Notes: generated by a model from the sequence alone, not told the origin. Positions 12,931-25,519 are shown, numbered from the stretch's first letter. The stretch is DNA of 64,000 bases from Lichtheimia corymbifera B2541 (GCA_000697475.1 JNEU01001098.1:1-64000), one strand, 5' to 3'. A program made the numbers and translations.

Positions 12931-12942
12931 ATGTTTAAATGA
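12931..12942 (+). promoter_or_regulatory. minimal upstream ORF overlapping the main start
   Basis: An ATG TTT AAA TGA mini-ORF lies directly before the transcription-factor gene, and its stop overlaps the main ATG at 12939 as ATGA. If the transcript begins upstream of 12931, ribosomes would meet this first ATG and could terminate and reinitiate at the main start. The sequence is directly visible; a regulatory role is inference. Confidence 0.45.
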
Positions 12943-15828
12943 ATAGCTTGCAGTATTCTCCAGCAGCATCATCAACAACGACAACCAGCCACTTGCATAA
13001 CCATATACACAATCCGCCCACCCCAACACCCTCACCATCGACCCTATCAACACCTCTAAAACGTACTCGTGCCAAACGTAGCTGTGATTTCTGCAGGAAA
13101 CGAAAGTCTCGATGCGACGCTGATCATTCAATTCCTTGTTCAAATTGTCGAGCTGTAAATACGATTGCAATGGGTTTTCTTTTCATTCCAATAGGGCTCA
13201 TCCGATAAATTTTTTCTTTATATAATAGTGGGGATATACTTGTGAATTCCAGACCGTTCGTAAGAAACGAGGTCCACCTAGTGTGTATGTATAGTACATG
13301 CAGCAGCTAACTCTTTAAATATGCATTGCAAAGCTAACAAGCCCCGTTTTTGCAGATATGTCGACAATCTTGAGAAACGATGTAAAAAGATGGAGCGATT
13401 GCTTGTATCCTTGACCCAATCATCCATTAAGCAACTTGAGCAATGCGACTTTCAATACGACCCACGCGAACATATGCCACCACCAGCTTCACCATCTGCC
13501 GTTTCAGATTCTTCTTCAGACGATGACGACGACGACGACGATGATGATGATGACGACGAGCAAGCGAATAACACCAGCAGCGTGCATGATATTACAGTAA
13601 CCAAGGATTATGACTCGATCAAATACACGGGACACTCTGCAGGGTTACAACTTGTTGATCACGACATTTTCAAAAGCAAGCCCTTCATTCGTTGGCCTGG
13701 ACGAGACGATTTGGTGCTCAAGATGATGGCGCAAGATGAGTTGATGATTGTCCGTACAAGTGAAGGTGGCAAAAAAGTGGACACACGACTTGTCGACGTT
13801 GGTTTATCGATGCGCTCAGCTATATTTGACCAGGGCCGTTCCCACCACCACCCTGCATCAGCAACAGCACCTACGAGTAAAACACCCACGAAGCAAATGT
13901 CGGACAAAATGATTGGACTGTAAGTGTGGGATATATATATATATATACACATATGAGCCCTTGTGTATAAACCTTATTCTCATTGTTGCCATAGTTTCTT
14001 TACGCATCTTCATCCATTTCTACCTATCATCAATGAATCCAAGTTTATGCAACAATACCGAACGCGTAGTCCATCGCCACCGGCTGTCTTGGTTCAAGCC
14101 ATGCTTGCTCTTTCTTTTCGATACGCAGCTCAACACTTTCAAGAGAAGGAAGCCGACCAGTTTGCCGACCTCTACTTTAGGAAAGTGATGAAACGATTAC
14201 GAGACGCACTCCGGTCACGACTGTGCCATGTGCAAGCTGGTTTATTGATGACGCTTTATCTCGACATGGATGATGGCGCCGGTCATGACGTCGAATCCGT
14301 CCAATGGTTTACTTTGGGAACTGCTATACGAATGGCTCAGGATTTGGGGTTGCATCGTTCTTGTCAAGGTTGGCGTTTACCTCCATCCGAAATTGAAGTA
14401 CGACACCGTGTTTTTTATGCTTGCTATGTGCTTGATCGGTGGATGGGAGCTCGTGCTGGCAAACCATTGACTATTCTCGATCGTGATTTCGATACGGATA
14501 TGCCATCTCCTTATCGCGTCACTGATGCTGGGCCTACGGGTGAACCTGTTTATCGCCCCTTTTTATTACTTATCAGATTATCTGAGATTCTGGGTCGTGT
14601 TCTCAAAGCTCTTTATGCACCAAAAGCAAAACGATCCAACTGCAATGCTGGTCTTGATGATCCTACTATTCTTGTGGTCTTTGATCGACGACTCAAGAAT
14701 TGGCGTGCATCCTTGGATGAAGCTCAAGATGGTGTGACGATACCAGACTCCCAGAAAGGTAAGCCCAGTAATATATATAATCTCGATTGCATTGACGCAA
14801 AACAGCCACTAACCATACATGCTTTAGCTCATCTGCAAGTGTTTTACAATACCATTGTGCTTTTGCTCCACAGACCCTTTATCCAATTATCACCAGCTCA
14901 GTTCCCAGATCTACAATCCATTGTCGCCGAGTCTCGTAAGGCTTGTACTGAAGCAGCAGACAACATTTCAGCTATCTTACGACAACATGGCAGCACCACA
15001 GCAGGCATTGAACCCAACATGGCGCTATGTCTTCCTACATGCTTTGTCTATGCCATGTTCCAATCCTCATTAGTACACCTTTCCAACACATTACAAGATC
15101 GTGCGTCATCACAAAGGCAAGAAGCACTTTTGCAATCATTGTCGTTACTCCAATCACATGAGCATTTGTGTTCTGCACCACGAGCGATTGAAATTATCCA
15201 AATGCTTATTACCGTGAACGAGTTATCAACACCACTCTCCAATGGACATGCTCGTAAGCAACGACGTTCACAAATGGCTACAGCAGCAGCAGCAGTAGCA
15301 CCGCCTTTACCATCGCCAGAGCAACCACAACCTGTTGCCGATGAGGAATATCCAAAATCTAATCATGTGTTTGAGCAAAGAATGGTCAATTGCAGTGTGT
15401 TGGGTGGCATTACACCTGATATTCGTCCTGATGTAGCAGCATCTATCATGGGTCAGCATGCAAACACACCTTGCTTTTTACCACAACCTGAAACGGCTCA
15501 GTTATCAATGAACTTTTATCATCATCATCCTGAGCAGTATATAGCCCCACAAGCTTTGCAACATAATACCTATCCACCACCTCCACTTGCTCATCCACTA
15601 CCACCATCCACAACGACGACAACGACGACGACAACGACGACGATTGCATCATCAGCATCCACTTTTAACGCTCCTCTTAACGCATCCTCAACAACAACCA
15701 CAACTACGCCACAACAACATCATCATCATCATCCATCGTACCCGTGGACAACAGACTGGTCTGTGTTTTTGGGTCATCCATCAACTCATGACACGACCGG
15801 TTTGCATATACCACCTCCTCATCCTTAA
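12939..15828 (+). CDS. Zn2Cys6 fungal transcription factor
   Basis: Four exons (12939-13154, 13229-13284, 13356-13919, 13995-15828) give 889 residues. The Gal4-type zinc cluster CDFCRKRKSRCD...CSNC...C, at about residues 51-80, is completed by exon 2. It is followed by a basic KKRGPPS linker and a short helix (VDNLEKRCKKMERLL) for dimerisation. An acidic Asp run sits at about 175-190. The middle region (about 310-480) matches the fungal-specific regulatory domain, with motifs such as GTAIRMAQDLGLHRS and RVFYACYVLDRWMGA. The C-terminus is rich in Thr, His, Pro and Gln, like an activation region. Targets are unknown; the linker and domain layout recall carbon-source regulators of the XlnR/FacB class, but that is only resemblance. 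An intron-like segment at 14759-14805 must be retained to keep the frame. Confidence 0.9.
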
Positions 15829-16090
15829 AAAAGCCCTACCCTACTCTCTCTCCTTTTTTTACATAGTGTGTCATAAGTAAAGTTGATATATAAACTTGCA
15901 TAGCCTTGTATACAAGATGAATTTGCTATCGTCCACAAATGCAAGGTGTGACTCATATGCACCTGCCCCTTGATCCATCTTTCCCATGGTGGCGCGCTAG
16001 TATGAAACACGTGGTATTACAGTGTATACATTGATCATGTGAGTGAAGCATGCAGGTTTTATTTGTGTGAAGGCGGGGGGATGCTGTATG

Positions 16091-17188
16091 TCACAATTTA
16101 GCACTTATCCATCGTTGTTGTCGTTGTTGTGATGTATAGTATGTATCCAACATATAACATGCAGCATCAGCAATGGCCATGGTGATGGTATCTCGTCCTT
16201 GTTTCGTAAATCGCAAGTGCTTGGGCAATTCAAGCTGGATGGCGTCCATGATATTGGATGTATGGTATCTTTGCGTAATGTAACCTCCTCGATAATAGCG
16301 TTCTTCCGGATATGGATAAGGATGCGAGGGAGATGGCATCGTGCGAATGACACTGTTTGATGATGTTTCCAACAGGTCACCGAATGATCCGTTTCCTCGC
16401 AATAATTCGTGAGGCGGAACCAAGGACGCCACACGTTTTGCCAACGCTTGGATCGAGGAATTCCTTTTGACTGCTTCATCCATGGCTTGATCATCATCAT
16501 CAAGTCGCGTCAATTCCGATTTGTAAAGCAAGTATCCCAATTCGACCCTTTCGTGGGGGTGTGCTTGTCCTAAAACGTAGCATGAATCAATCATCTTGCG
16601 AAAAAAAAAAGTGAGGCATACTACACACATACCATGGATATCTAAAATCAAGCCATGCTCATGATTCGCCATCACATGGTCAACTGCATTCTGAATTGCT
16701 TGATGGAATTCCTAAAACCATCATCATCATCATCAGCATGCATTTGTTTACAAATCATTTCTCACTCACCTTCCAAGCGGCCTGGCCTTGTGGCGAATCG
16801 GTGCCTGATTCAATAGGACGATTGGCGTCGACTTTGCGCCGAGATACATGAAACACAACCACATGGGGTCTAGCGCCATGACACTGATCTGCCACTGCGT
16901 CACTGATAGCAAAGGCAATATCGGATGTATACATATCACCTATCAACGCAGTGTTGTTTTTTGGCTTGCGGTCTGGGATGTCTTTTGGTTTTAAATAGCC
17001 ACCATGAGGAGCAGTGATAATCAAGGGGAGATTACCAGGATGATAGGTGACATAGTCTGATGACTGTTGCAAAAGTCAAAAGTGAGAAAATAAAAATCTT
17101 TGGAGGAAAGCTCATTACTAACCATCACCCCCACAGCAAAGATAGCACCGATGAGCGAAAGAACCAGTAAAAGTCTGTTTCTCCACAT
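16091..17188 (-). CDS. N-formylglutamate amidohydrolase-like protein with signal/anchor
   Basis: Four exons (17188-17123, 17063-16770, 16711-16633, 16569-16091) give 305 residues. Exon 1 is just an N-terminal hydrophobic segment (MWRNRLLLVLSLIGAIFAVG), a signal peptide or anchor, so the enzyme probably enters the secretory pathway. The body shows the family pattern: APHGG at about 38-42, a DMYTSD metal/substrate motif, VSRRKVDANRP, and LDIHG followed by H-P and ELGYLL. The family hydrolyses N-formyl-glutamate or related N-acyl amino acids in bacterial histidine degradation; a secreted fungal member may act on other substrates. The gene is divergent from RTF1 (356 bp between starts) and convergent with the transcription factor. 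Family assignment is fairly sure; substrate is not. Confidence 0.8.
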
Positions 17189-17544
17189 TGGTTTGTGCCT
17201 TGAATTATGATGACTTACACACCCCATCCCTTTTATAGCCTGCTTTTCGAATACCGCCCCCACACACACCATCACACATACACATAGCCTTGGATCCTCG
17301 ATGATGATATATTACAGTATTTATAGCATAATTGTGGCTGTGTTTGGACAAAATGATGATGATGTAATGAAAGGGAGAGGAGTGATATTGATGATAGGTT
17401 GCATAAAGGATGTGGATTGGAGAGGTGCCACTACTGCAAAGTCACGGGGGAGAGTCGATGTGTCGTCGCCTTCTCAAAAGCCGGATTGTACATGCAGTTG
17501 TCTGGTTGTTACTCCTTCCTTATCCTTATCCTCATTCACGACCC
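17189..17544. promoter_or_regulatory. divergent intergenic region
   Basis: This 356-bp stretch lies between the start codons of the amidohydrolase-like gene (minus) and RTF1 (plus). It presumably carries both promoters. A pyrimidine-rich run sits just before the RTF1 start. No further element was recognised. Confidence 0.4.
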
Positions 17545-19253
17545 ATGAGCAAAGAAATTGACGACTTGATTCTCGAGCTTGTTGACAATGGCGGTGGTGC
17601 ACGATCGGATGACGACGACGATGGTATTGACGAATATGGTCCCGACTTGTACAAAGATGAGGAAGATCGACGCCGGTATGTCTTTTACAATCAACACCTG
17701 TACTACCACAACCACTCACTCTTCCATGGATCAGATTGCTGGCTCTTCCTGAAGTGGAGCGTGAACGGATTTTGAGTGAGCGTTCTGAAGAACGACAACG
17801 CAACCTTGAACGTCTTGAAGTGCGCAAGCTGTTGAATGACGGACGACGAGAAGATACCACACGACGTAAATATCACACCACACCATCTATACACTACGCC
17901 CAGTCGAATAACTCTTTTTTTCGCTGCTTAGGATCCACACGAGCAAAAGGAAGCGGCACATCACGAGCACTGAATGAACTTACTCGACGTCGAGAGGAAA
18001 AGCACAAGAGTCGATCCAAGCGCGGTCGACGATCTCCCACACCTGAACGCAAACGTACACGATACAGTGATGAAAGTGCAGGAGAAGCAAGCGAAATTGA
18101 GGAAGATGATGAATATTACGCTGAGACAAAGGTATTTATGGGATTGTGGATAAAGGTTAGCCGTAGGCTAATGTGGGCTTCTTTTTTTTAATCAGGCAAA
18201 GAAGCGAACACCGACATTGGAGGAAATGCAATCTATTGTTTTGCGACGCTATCAATTGGAGAAATGGCTATATGCACCCTATTTCGATCGAACAGTGACA
18301 GGTTAGCATGGGCTATTCATGCATGATTGATAGTTTAACTGATGTATGTGCGACTAGATGCCTATGTCCGCATTTACATTGGAGACGACAGCAAGACCCG
18401 ATCTTCAGTATACCGACTTTGCAAAGTCATTGGTAAGTCTCCTTGGATGATTCATTTTTAAACAGGGCGATTCTAATACGGTGATATCAGATATCGTGGA
18501 TTGGCACAAGACATACAAGATTTCAGAAAGCACGACATGTAAAAAGGCTCTATTATTGAAACACGGAAGCGCTGAGCGAGCATTTACCATGGATATTGTT
18601 TCCAATCACAGCCTTTCCCAGGTAATGATGAATTGGGTTTGGGTCAATCCATCATGGTCATTCATCCATCTTTTATAGCAAGAATACACTCGATTCATCA
18701 ATACGCTTGAAGCTGAACACGTGACTCTTCCTGATATTGAAGAAGTGGAACACAAGGCAAAGGACATTGAAAAGGCAGCCACCTATGTCTTGAGTGACAA
18801 GGAAGTATCTGAAATGATCAAGCGGAAACAGGAGGTGGCGGGTCGTACGATCAATGCATCCATGGAACAAGCCGTGTTGTTATCCAAATTGGAACATGCT
18901 CGATCTATGCAAGATGATCAGATGGCGCAAGAAATCCAGCGAGAGCTTGACTTGTTGAAAGAAGTTGTGGATTCTGACAAGCCCCGACAAACGCGGAATG
19001 AACTACCACGCGTGGCAACTGAGCAATCGACCCAGCAAGTCAAAGTGGAACGTGAACGTGAACGAGAAGCACAACGCCATCGTAATGATATGCAACAAAG
19101 GATGAAGCGATTGAAGGATATGAAGTATGTACTAGAGACATTGAGGAGGAGGATAAATGCTTATTTCATTTATTTAGGGATGGTATTGCTCCCATGGTCC
19201 ATTATTTGCCATTGTATCGAAAGGTTGCGGAAGAATTGGGTGTTTCATTTTAA
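17545..19253 (+). CDS. RTF1: RNA polymerase-associated protein Rtf1
   Basis: Eight exons (17545-17675, 17735-17865, 17932-18131, 18196-18301, 18358-18432, 18491-18621, 18679-19124, 19178-19253) give 431 residues. Rtf1 is a Paf1-complex subunit that promotes H2B ubiquitination and elongation by RNA polymerase II. The N-terminus is acidic (DDDDDGIDEYGPDLYKDEED), then a basic Arg/Lys/Glu region, then the Plus3 domain at about 195-300 with LRRYQLEKWLYAPYFD, AYVRIYIGDDSK, YRLCKVIDI and FTMDIVSNHSLS. The C-terminal third is helical and charged. It is shorter than yeast Rtf1 (558), mostly in the N-terminal region. The start is the first ATG giving the conserved acidic opening. The stop lies 47 bp from the convergent SET gene. 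Confidence 0.93.
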
Positions 19254-19300
19254 TGCATGTAAAATAAAAAGCTAGTAGGATGATTGTAATGGTATAGTCC

Positions 19301-20023
19301 TTATCGTCGTTGTGAATGATTTTGTTGATGGATATCCATGCCTCGCTTTGTCCAGAATGATTTGCCATACGTCACAAGCTACATGATAGTTTTTTCCATG
19401 TTAATTAACATAATAAAGTTTCATACAAGATCAGTTCTTACCAATTCCTCTCCCTTTTTAATCTTGCTGTTGCCAAGCACAAAGATGCCCACACGCACTT
19501 GCCGCGTGCGTTCGTCCATGTAGTTTAAAAAGCACACATTGGGACCCGGTCCAACGCCACGAAAATCATTACAGAACCGTGCTTCATTTCCATATTTTGC
19601 AGCATCCACCGATAAGTCAGTGCCCATCCGGAGAACATAGTCGGATGTTGGATCATAGGTCTTGTATTCTACGACACCCAAGTAATCGAGAATCAGTTGG
19701 CGTGGCTGCAAGGTCTGTGCCGCAAACAGCCCATAGGCACCACAGCATGGATGTTTGGGATCCGTGATACGCTTGATCTTGACATTGCGTCGTTGTTCTT
19801 TGATGCCTGCGAATTGAGTACCACGCACATTGACATTGTCGGCAAGGAAACGGGGGCTTTGTACTGCATCGGCATTCTTGGGCACCTTGGGTTCAAAGCT
19901 CAATCGCACTTCAGGAGGTATGCTTGGTGACCATAGCAACTTGTCAATGTATTTCACCTCGGGTGTCCAACCAGACGGCGTGGGGATCGTCTTGAGATCA
20001 CGGAATACAACGGCAGCGGACAT
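19301..20023 (-). CDS. SET-domain protein lysine methyltransferase
   Basis: Two exons (20023-19442, 19378-19301) give 219 residues. The SET fold covers about 85-215: GAYGLFAAQTL (SAM-binding start), a central GNEARFCNDFRGVGPGPN that occupies the place of the usual RFxNHSCxPN, and the C-terminal GEELLVTYGKSFW, completed only after splicing. There are no Cys-rich pre- or post-SET regions and no other domain. Candidate substrates are histones, ribosomal proteins or elongation factors; none is indicated. The frame is open upstream to an ATG at 20095, but a segment at about 20042-20102 starts GTAAGG and ends CTCTTGCAG, so I take it as a 5' UTR intron and start at the ATG inside MSAAVVFRD. The gene is divergent from the HPM1-type gene (438 bp). 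Confidence 0.82.
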
Positions 20024-20461
20024 GATACAAAAGATAATTTCTGCAAGAGCAACCAGTGAACGAATGTTGCCAGCCACAAACTTAGTAGATGCCACCTTAC
20101 TTTTGAAAGAATAAAACTTGAAGCAATTCTACACATATCCAACTTGCTATAATGATGATTTAGGATTGTGCTTTAATAATTGCTTATATGCATATGTCCA
20201 TTGTTGACGAAATCAGAAGAGAATGACAATGAAATCTAAGGCATTTCAGGGATGATGTACATAAAGAAGAAGCTTCTATTTAAAAACAGTCGTTCATTGT
20301 ATACTACATAATGTGGTAGATGTAAGATGGGAGGGGGGTTGGCAAGGCACAACAAGCTGGTGCTTTCTGTTGCTATGATATATGTTGTCAAGGAATGAAT
20401 CCAAGTCCGACCGAGTTTCCTTTTTTTTGTGTCTGGGAAGAGCGATCTTGTAGGTTCCAAC
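20024..20461. promoter_or_regulatory. divergent intergenic region with probable 5' UTR intron
   Basis: This 438-bp stretch separates the starts of the SET gene (minus) and the histidine methyltransferase gene (plus). It contains a likely minus-strand 5' UTR intron at about 20102-20042. The remainder is AT-rich with no recognised motif. Confidence 0.4.
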
Positions 20462-21963
20462 ATGGCTTTCAAATTCAACTTTACGGTAAGCAATTGTATA
20501 GCGTGGCCTAAAAAGAGAACTCGCATGCACTAACGGGCCAAATTGCATGGCAGAGTGACGATCTGGATCTGGAAGAGATCGATCAAAGCAACGAGCTCAA
20601 CTCGACGCTCAACGATCTATCACTTGACGAGCAACAAGCTGTTGACAAAACGCCTTGCTATGAATATGATATAACAGTATGTCTTTTGGATATAGAGAAA
20701 TCAAATGTAACCTTCTCTCACTCACTCACTCACACGAATATAGACATGTACCTTGCCATCCGCCGTCCAAGCCGATATTCTTCATATACCCAACGTGAAC
20801 CAACCTCTCTATAAGCGTGCTCTCGGTGATGTCAAATACCAGATGGCTATGCAAGATACTTTGGGCAACGAAGAAGCTGAAGAAAAAAAGGTTGTCAACA
20901 TGTTGGACTTGAACAGCAACAGTGATCTAGTGCGTGGTGTCTATGAAGGTAAAAAATTCAAGTGATGGGTGGGATCATCCTTGTGCTAATCTATATAACA
21001 TATAGGTGGTTTCAAGACCTGGGAGTGTTCTCTTGATCTTACCGAATATCTGGCCAAATTACCAAAGGAGCAAATCAGCAACAAGCGTGTGTTGGAGGTA
21101 ATTCAGTTTAGCGCACAAATGGGAGAATGTTTGACTGATAACGATGGTATTGCTATGCTTAGCTCGGATGTGGATCTGCATTGCCATCACTCTTTCTCTT
21201 GCAGCATGATTCAAGCAATCACGTGGATGTTTTGGATTACAATGAACAAGTCATTCAGTATATCACATTGCCCAACATTCTCTTGAATACCGTCTTACAA
21301 GTACACGCTTCTACTGATGAACAACCAGAGGATGAGGAGGCATCGACTGAAAAAGAAAAGGCACCTGAAAAAGAAAAGGAAAACGAAGATGAAGACGAAG
21401 AGAATGATGAAGACGATGAAAAGGATGGCATCATTGGTGAAAATGTCACGTGTGATGCTGAAGCCGAGTTACCTACCGAGCATGTACCTGACATGCTGCA
21501 ACGTATTAGTCAACGCACACGTGCCTTTGTTGGTGATTGGAGTGGTTTACCGGTAGGTCATGGTTTCAAGTGATGGATGCAATTCTCTAAGTTATCCTGT
21601 ATTCTTCTTAGGCTATTGCCAACTGCCAATACGACATGATTGTTACTTCGGAGACCATCTATTCTCAAGACGCCTTACTTTCCCTTGTACAAACCATCCA
21701 AAAGACTTTGAACAAGCCTGATGGTGTTTGGTAAGTGATTAAAGAGGATCAAAGGAGGAGGATAGCTTGCTTATTACTGCTCGGAATATAGCTATGTGGC
21801 TGCAAAGACTGTTTACTTTGGTGTGGGTGGTGGTGTACTGCCGTTCTGCAATTTGTTACAGGAAACCAAGGATGAGGATGGCGACAAATTGGTAGCAGAG
21901 CGCGTGTTTGAAAGTGACAGCACAGTTAAACGTGAAGTCCTTAAGGTGACCTGGTTACAATAA
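20462..21963 (+). CDS. HPM1: protein-histidine N-methyltransferase (Hpm1/METTL18 type)
   Basis: Seven exons (20462-20485, 20554-20676, 20744-20948, 21006-21097, 21163-21552, 21612-21730, 21792-21963) give 374 residues. The family methylates a histidine of ribosomal protein uL3 (yeast Rpl3), affecting 60S assembly and translation. Visible features: the lead-in GFKTWECSLDLTEYL at about 117-131, the SAM motif LELGCGSALPSL created across an exon joint (about 147-158), VDVLDYNEQV as the acidic ribose-binding strand, then YDMIVTSETIYS and a C-terminal FGVGGGVLPF strand-turn. A Glu/Asp/Lys insertion of about 40 residues (about 205-245) sits between the SAM strands and is longer than I would expect. 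Exon 1 encodes only eight residues. The gene lies between two other methyltransferase genes. Confidence 0.88.
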
Positions 21964-22281
21964 TAAGTCTAGGTTTTCATTTGTATCATTTAATAGAACG
22001 TTTCATGTATTATCATTGGGAGTGTCAAAGTGAGATAGTGGAACAGAAGGGATGGGTTACAGCTATAATGGATATTGACCATGACCAAACTGATAGCGTT
22101 TCAAGATGAGAATGGCGTTATCATTTATTGGATGCGAGAGAGATATTACATTTGGGTTGCATGGAAACGGTATCAATATAGCGACGCTCATTGGCTAGTC
22201 AGGATATCCGACCAAAGAGATTTTTTTTGGCAAGCCGAGTTGTCAAGTTGACCCTTCTTGAACCGAATCGATCAATCAGTC
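21964..22281. other. intergenic, 3' of HPM1 and 5' of NOP2
   Basis: These 318 bases lie between tandem plus-strand genes. They should hold the HPM1 3' end and the NOP2 promoter. I see an AATAAG-like word soon after the HPM1 stop and no coding potential. Confidence 0.4.
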
Positions 22282-24509
22282 ATGGGACGACGTGCACGCA
22301 ACAAACAACCTCCTCCAGCTCCTTTGGACGGTCCACCAAAGCATGCCAAAGCCAATGGCAAGAATAAGAAAAAGGGCGCCGAGATCAAGCGAAAGCGTCA
22401 ACAGGAGGAGCAGATCGCCCAACCCAAGAAGCAAAAGATCAACAACAAGAAGGCTTTGAAGAAGCAACAACCAGAATCCAGTGACAATGAAGAGGAAGAG
22501 GCCGAGTTCTTGGCTGAAGTTGCTAACCAAGGTGACGAGGACGATCTATGGGACAATGTCGAGCCTGCTACCGATGACGAAGACGACGAGCCACTTGACG
22601 ACGAGTTTGATATGGATGATCTCGCTTCCGATGACAATGGTGATATCTTCCCCAAGTCCAACAAGGGTTTCCTTGGATCTGATTCTGAAGAAGAAGAGGA
22701 GGAGGAAGAGGAAGAAGAGGAAGAAGAAAGTGATGAAGACGAGGATGATGAGCATATTGCAGAGGTAAATAATACTACGAGCATTTCTTGTAACATCGAT
22801 TGACACCACACTGTTTTTAGTTTCAAGGATTGGATGAACGCAAATCTCGAAAGATTGAAGCAAGGAAAGCACGTGAAGCTGCTGAAGCCGAGGCAGAATT
22901 GATGGATGCTGCCATGCAAACCAACATTGCTGGTGATACTGAAGAGACGAGCCATTTCGTCCTTCCTGAAGATGAAGAAGAAGCCGTCGCTGATGTCACT
23001 GTTGTCAATCAACGTATTCAGGAGATCGTGAACATCCTCAACAACTTCAAGACACAACGTGATCCCAATGTGTAAGTAGGATAAAATGGTAGCCATGGAT
23101 ACCACGCGATATATTGACAACATTTATCCTTTTTCAGGTCACGTCAAGAATATGTGGATCGTCTTCTTAAGGATATTTGTGCATACTATGGTTACAACTA
23201 CTTTTTGGCCGAGAAGCTCTACAATTTGTTTTCAGCCTCTGAAGCCATCGAGTTTTTCGAAGCCAACGAAGTCCCTCGTCCTGTTACGATTCGTACCAAC
23301 ACGCTTCGTACACGTCGTCGTGATCTTGCTCAGGCACTTATCAACCGTGGTGTCAACCTTGATCCTATTGGCAAATGGAGCAAAGTGGGTTTGCAAGTGT
23401 TCAATTCACAAGTCCCTATCGGTGCTACGCCTGAATATTTGGCTGGACACTATATGCTGCAGGCAGCTTCCTCCTTTTTGCCTGTCATGGCCCTTGCACC
23501 TCAAGAAAATGAGCGTGTGCTTGATATGGCTTCTGCACCTGGTGGCAAGACGACTTATATCGCAGCATTGCAAAAGAATACAGGCATGGTGTTTGCCAAT
23601 GATGCCAACAAGGATCGTCTCAAGAGTTTAATCGCAAACATTCATCGTTTGGGTGTCAGAAACGCTGTTGTGTGCAACTATGATGGTCGTGAATTCCCAA
23701 AGGTACTCGGTGGATTTGATCGTGTCCTTTTGGATGCCCCATGTTCAGGCACAGGTGTCATTTCCAAAGATCCTGGTGTCAAGCTCAACAAGACTGAAAA
23801 AGACTTTATCGAGATTCCACATTTGCAAAAACAACTCATTCTCAGTGCTATCGACTCGGTGGATGCTAAATCAAAGACCGGTGGTTACATTGTATACTCA
23901 ACATGTTCCGTGATGGTGGAGGAGAACGAAGCTGTTGTCAACTATGCATTAAGCAAGCGTCCCAACGTTAAGCTCGTATCCACTGGTCTTGACTTTGGTC
24001 GTGAAGGTTTCACATCGTAAGTATCATTTGCCTCCTTTTTGGTGTTATACAGAGATGGGTATCTTAAGTGAAGGAGACAAAGAGAGAGAGAGAGAGAGGG
24101 GAGGTGAATCGCAGTAATGCTCATCTGATTGATTTACGCACATAATAGATACCGGGGCAAGAATTTCCATCCCACTGTTAAGATGACCCGACGTTTCTAT
24201 CCTCACGTACACAACATGGATGGTTTCTTTGTCGCCAAATTCAAAAAAGTCAGCAACAAATTTGAGAGCGGTAAAGAGGAAGAAGATGCATCATCATTAT
24301 CATCATCAAAACGATCAAAGAAGAAGAACAAGCAGCAAGAACAGGAGGAGGAGACTATCGGCTTCAATGATGAAGAGGATGCCAAATACATTGAAGGTAA
24401 GACGAATATTGGCTGGGATTGGTGGGTAATATTTCTGGGTACTCAAATCATGTTGCACATTTTTTTAGAATCCCAAGCAAAGCAAAGAAAGAAGAGGGGC
24501 AAGAAATAA
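22282..24509 (+). CDS. NOP2: Nop2, 25S rRNA cytosine-C5 methyltransferase
   Basis: Five exons (22282-22764, 22821-23071, 23138-24016, 24149-24396, 24469-24509) give 633 residues. Nop2 is a nucleolar enzyme that makes m5C in 25S rRNA and is needed for 60S assembly. The N-terminus is basic (MGRRARNK, Lys-rich), then long acidic runs at about 70-165. The RsmB/NOP2 methyltransferase domain covers about 260-530: RTNTLRTRR, the SAM loop [20 protein letters not shown] (motif IV Cys) and YSTCS (motif VI, the catalytic Cys), then [19 protein letters not shown]. The tail is Lys-rich and nucleolar in style. I start at 22282 rather than the in-frame ATG at 22258 because the family begins with this basic stretch. 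It follows HPM1, also a 60S-related methyltransferase, in the same orientation. Confidence 0.95.
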
Positions 24510-25519
24510 TTCATTTTCACGTCATTATGCATTTCATTTGAAATATTATCTACATACACACACTTTCACGCAAACATATATACTTCAATGTCCCAATTGA
24601 CAAAATAGATATACTTTTGGGGAACAAGGGGGGGAGGAAGAACAAAAGATGTGAATTGAGTGGGGCGATCGGAATAGTCCTGGGATTGGACAAATGTCAG
24701 GCCCTGTATTCGTGAGCAGATGATGCGGATATAGATTGGTTGAATGTGATCTGTGGCTAGCTCGAGATGGGGCAAGATGATTTTCGCTCCTTTTTTTTCC
24801 CTTGACTACTACTAAAACATCTTTCACACACCACTTTTTGCAAGGAGTAACAGGAGAAAGTGAACAAGAGAGAGAGAGCGAGAGAGGAGATCCATCAACA
24901 AATGATGCGTTACCACCTAATTATAAAACAAGCTCCTCATAAGCTGTCCAGTTTTTTCTCCTTGTTCTCGGATTGATTGTCGGATAAGATAGGCGACTCG
25001 AAACAAGAAGCTTGCAACATGTCGTTTTTGAAAAAAGAACGTTATTAATAGCGAAGGGTCGTGCGTGGCCGGGACTCGTTTTTTTCGTTACACACATGAA
25101 TTTGGCAGGTATAAGCAAGAACCAAACCGACGCAACGGCATAGATTCAATCAGCGTTTTATGACGGGCCAAAAAAGAAAAGGGGGAAGTTTTCAAAGTAG
25201 AATGCATAAGAGTGAGAAAGCACACGGACCCAGTGAAAATAAAGCAAAGAAAGGGTTAGTAAAAAAAGAGAGAAAAGGGATGAATCCTTTTTTTTTCCAC
25301 ACTTTTACACACGTACACACACATACACACACGCACGCAAGCACACATAGGTCACTCTCTCTTTATGTGGGGACCCTCCTATTGTGAAAAGATCAACGAC
25401 GGAGTAGTGTCAACTTGGGTACCTGTCGCGCAACGTGTCACGAGAAAGAAAAAGACAGCTTGCGAGGATAGGACACAAAGGACCCTTTTTCTTTACTCTT
25501 TCTTTTTTTCTTTATTCCT
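24510..25519. other. intergenic region with GA and CA microsatellites
   Basis: About 1 kb with no coding potential. It holds a GA-rich run near 24866-24890, a CA-rich run near 25305-25345 and a T-rich pyrimidine run just before 25520 that is the likely transcription start region of the next gene. No RNA gene was recognised. Confidence 0.5.

Noticed and set aside
14759..14805. Possible 47-nt intron in the transcription factor (GTAAGC...AAAACAG)
   Set aside because: Removing it shifts the frame, while reading through keeps the regulatory domain open to the end.
22398..23123. 241-residue minus-strand frame
   Set aside because: Antisense of the acidic NOP2 region (Ser runs arise from GAA/GAT codons).
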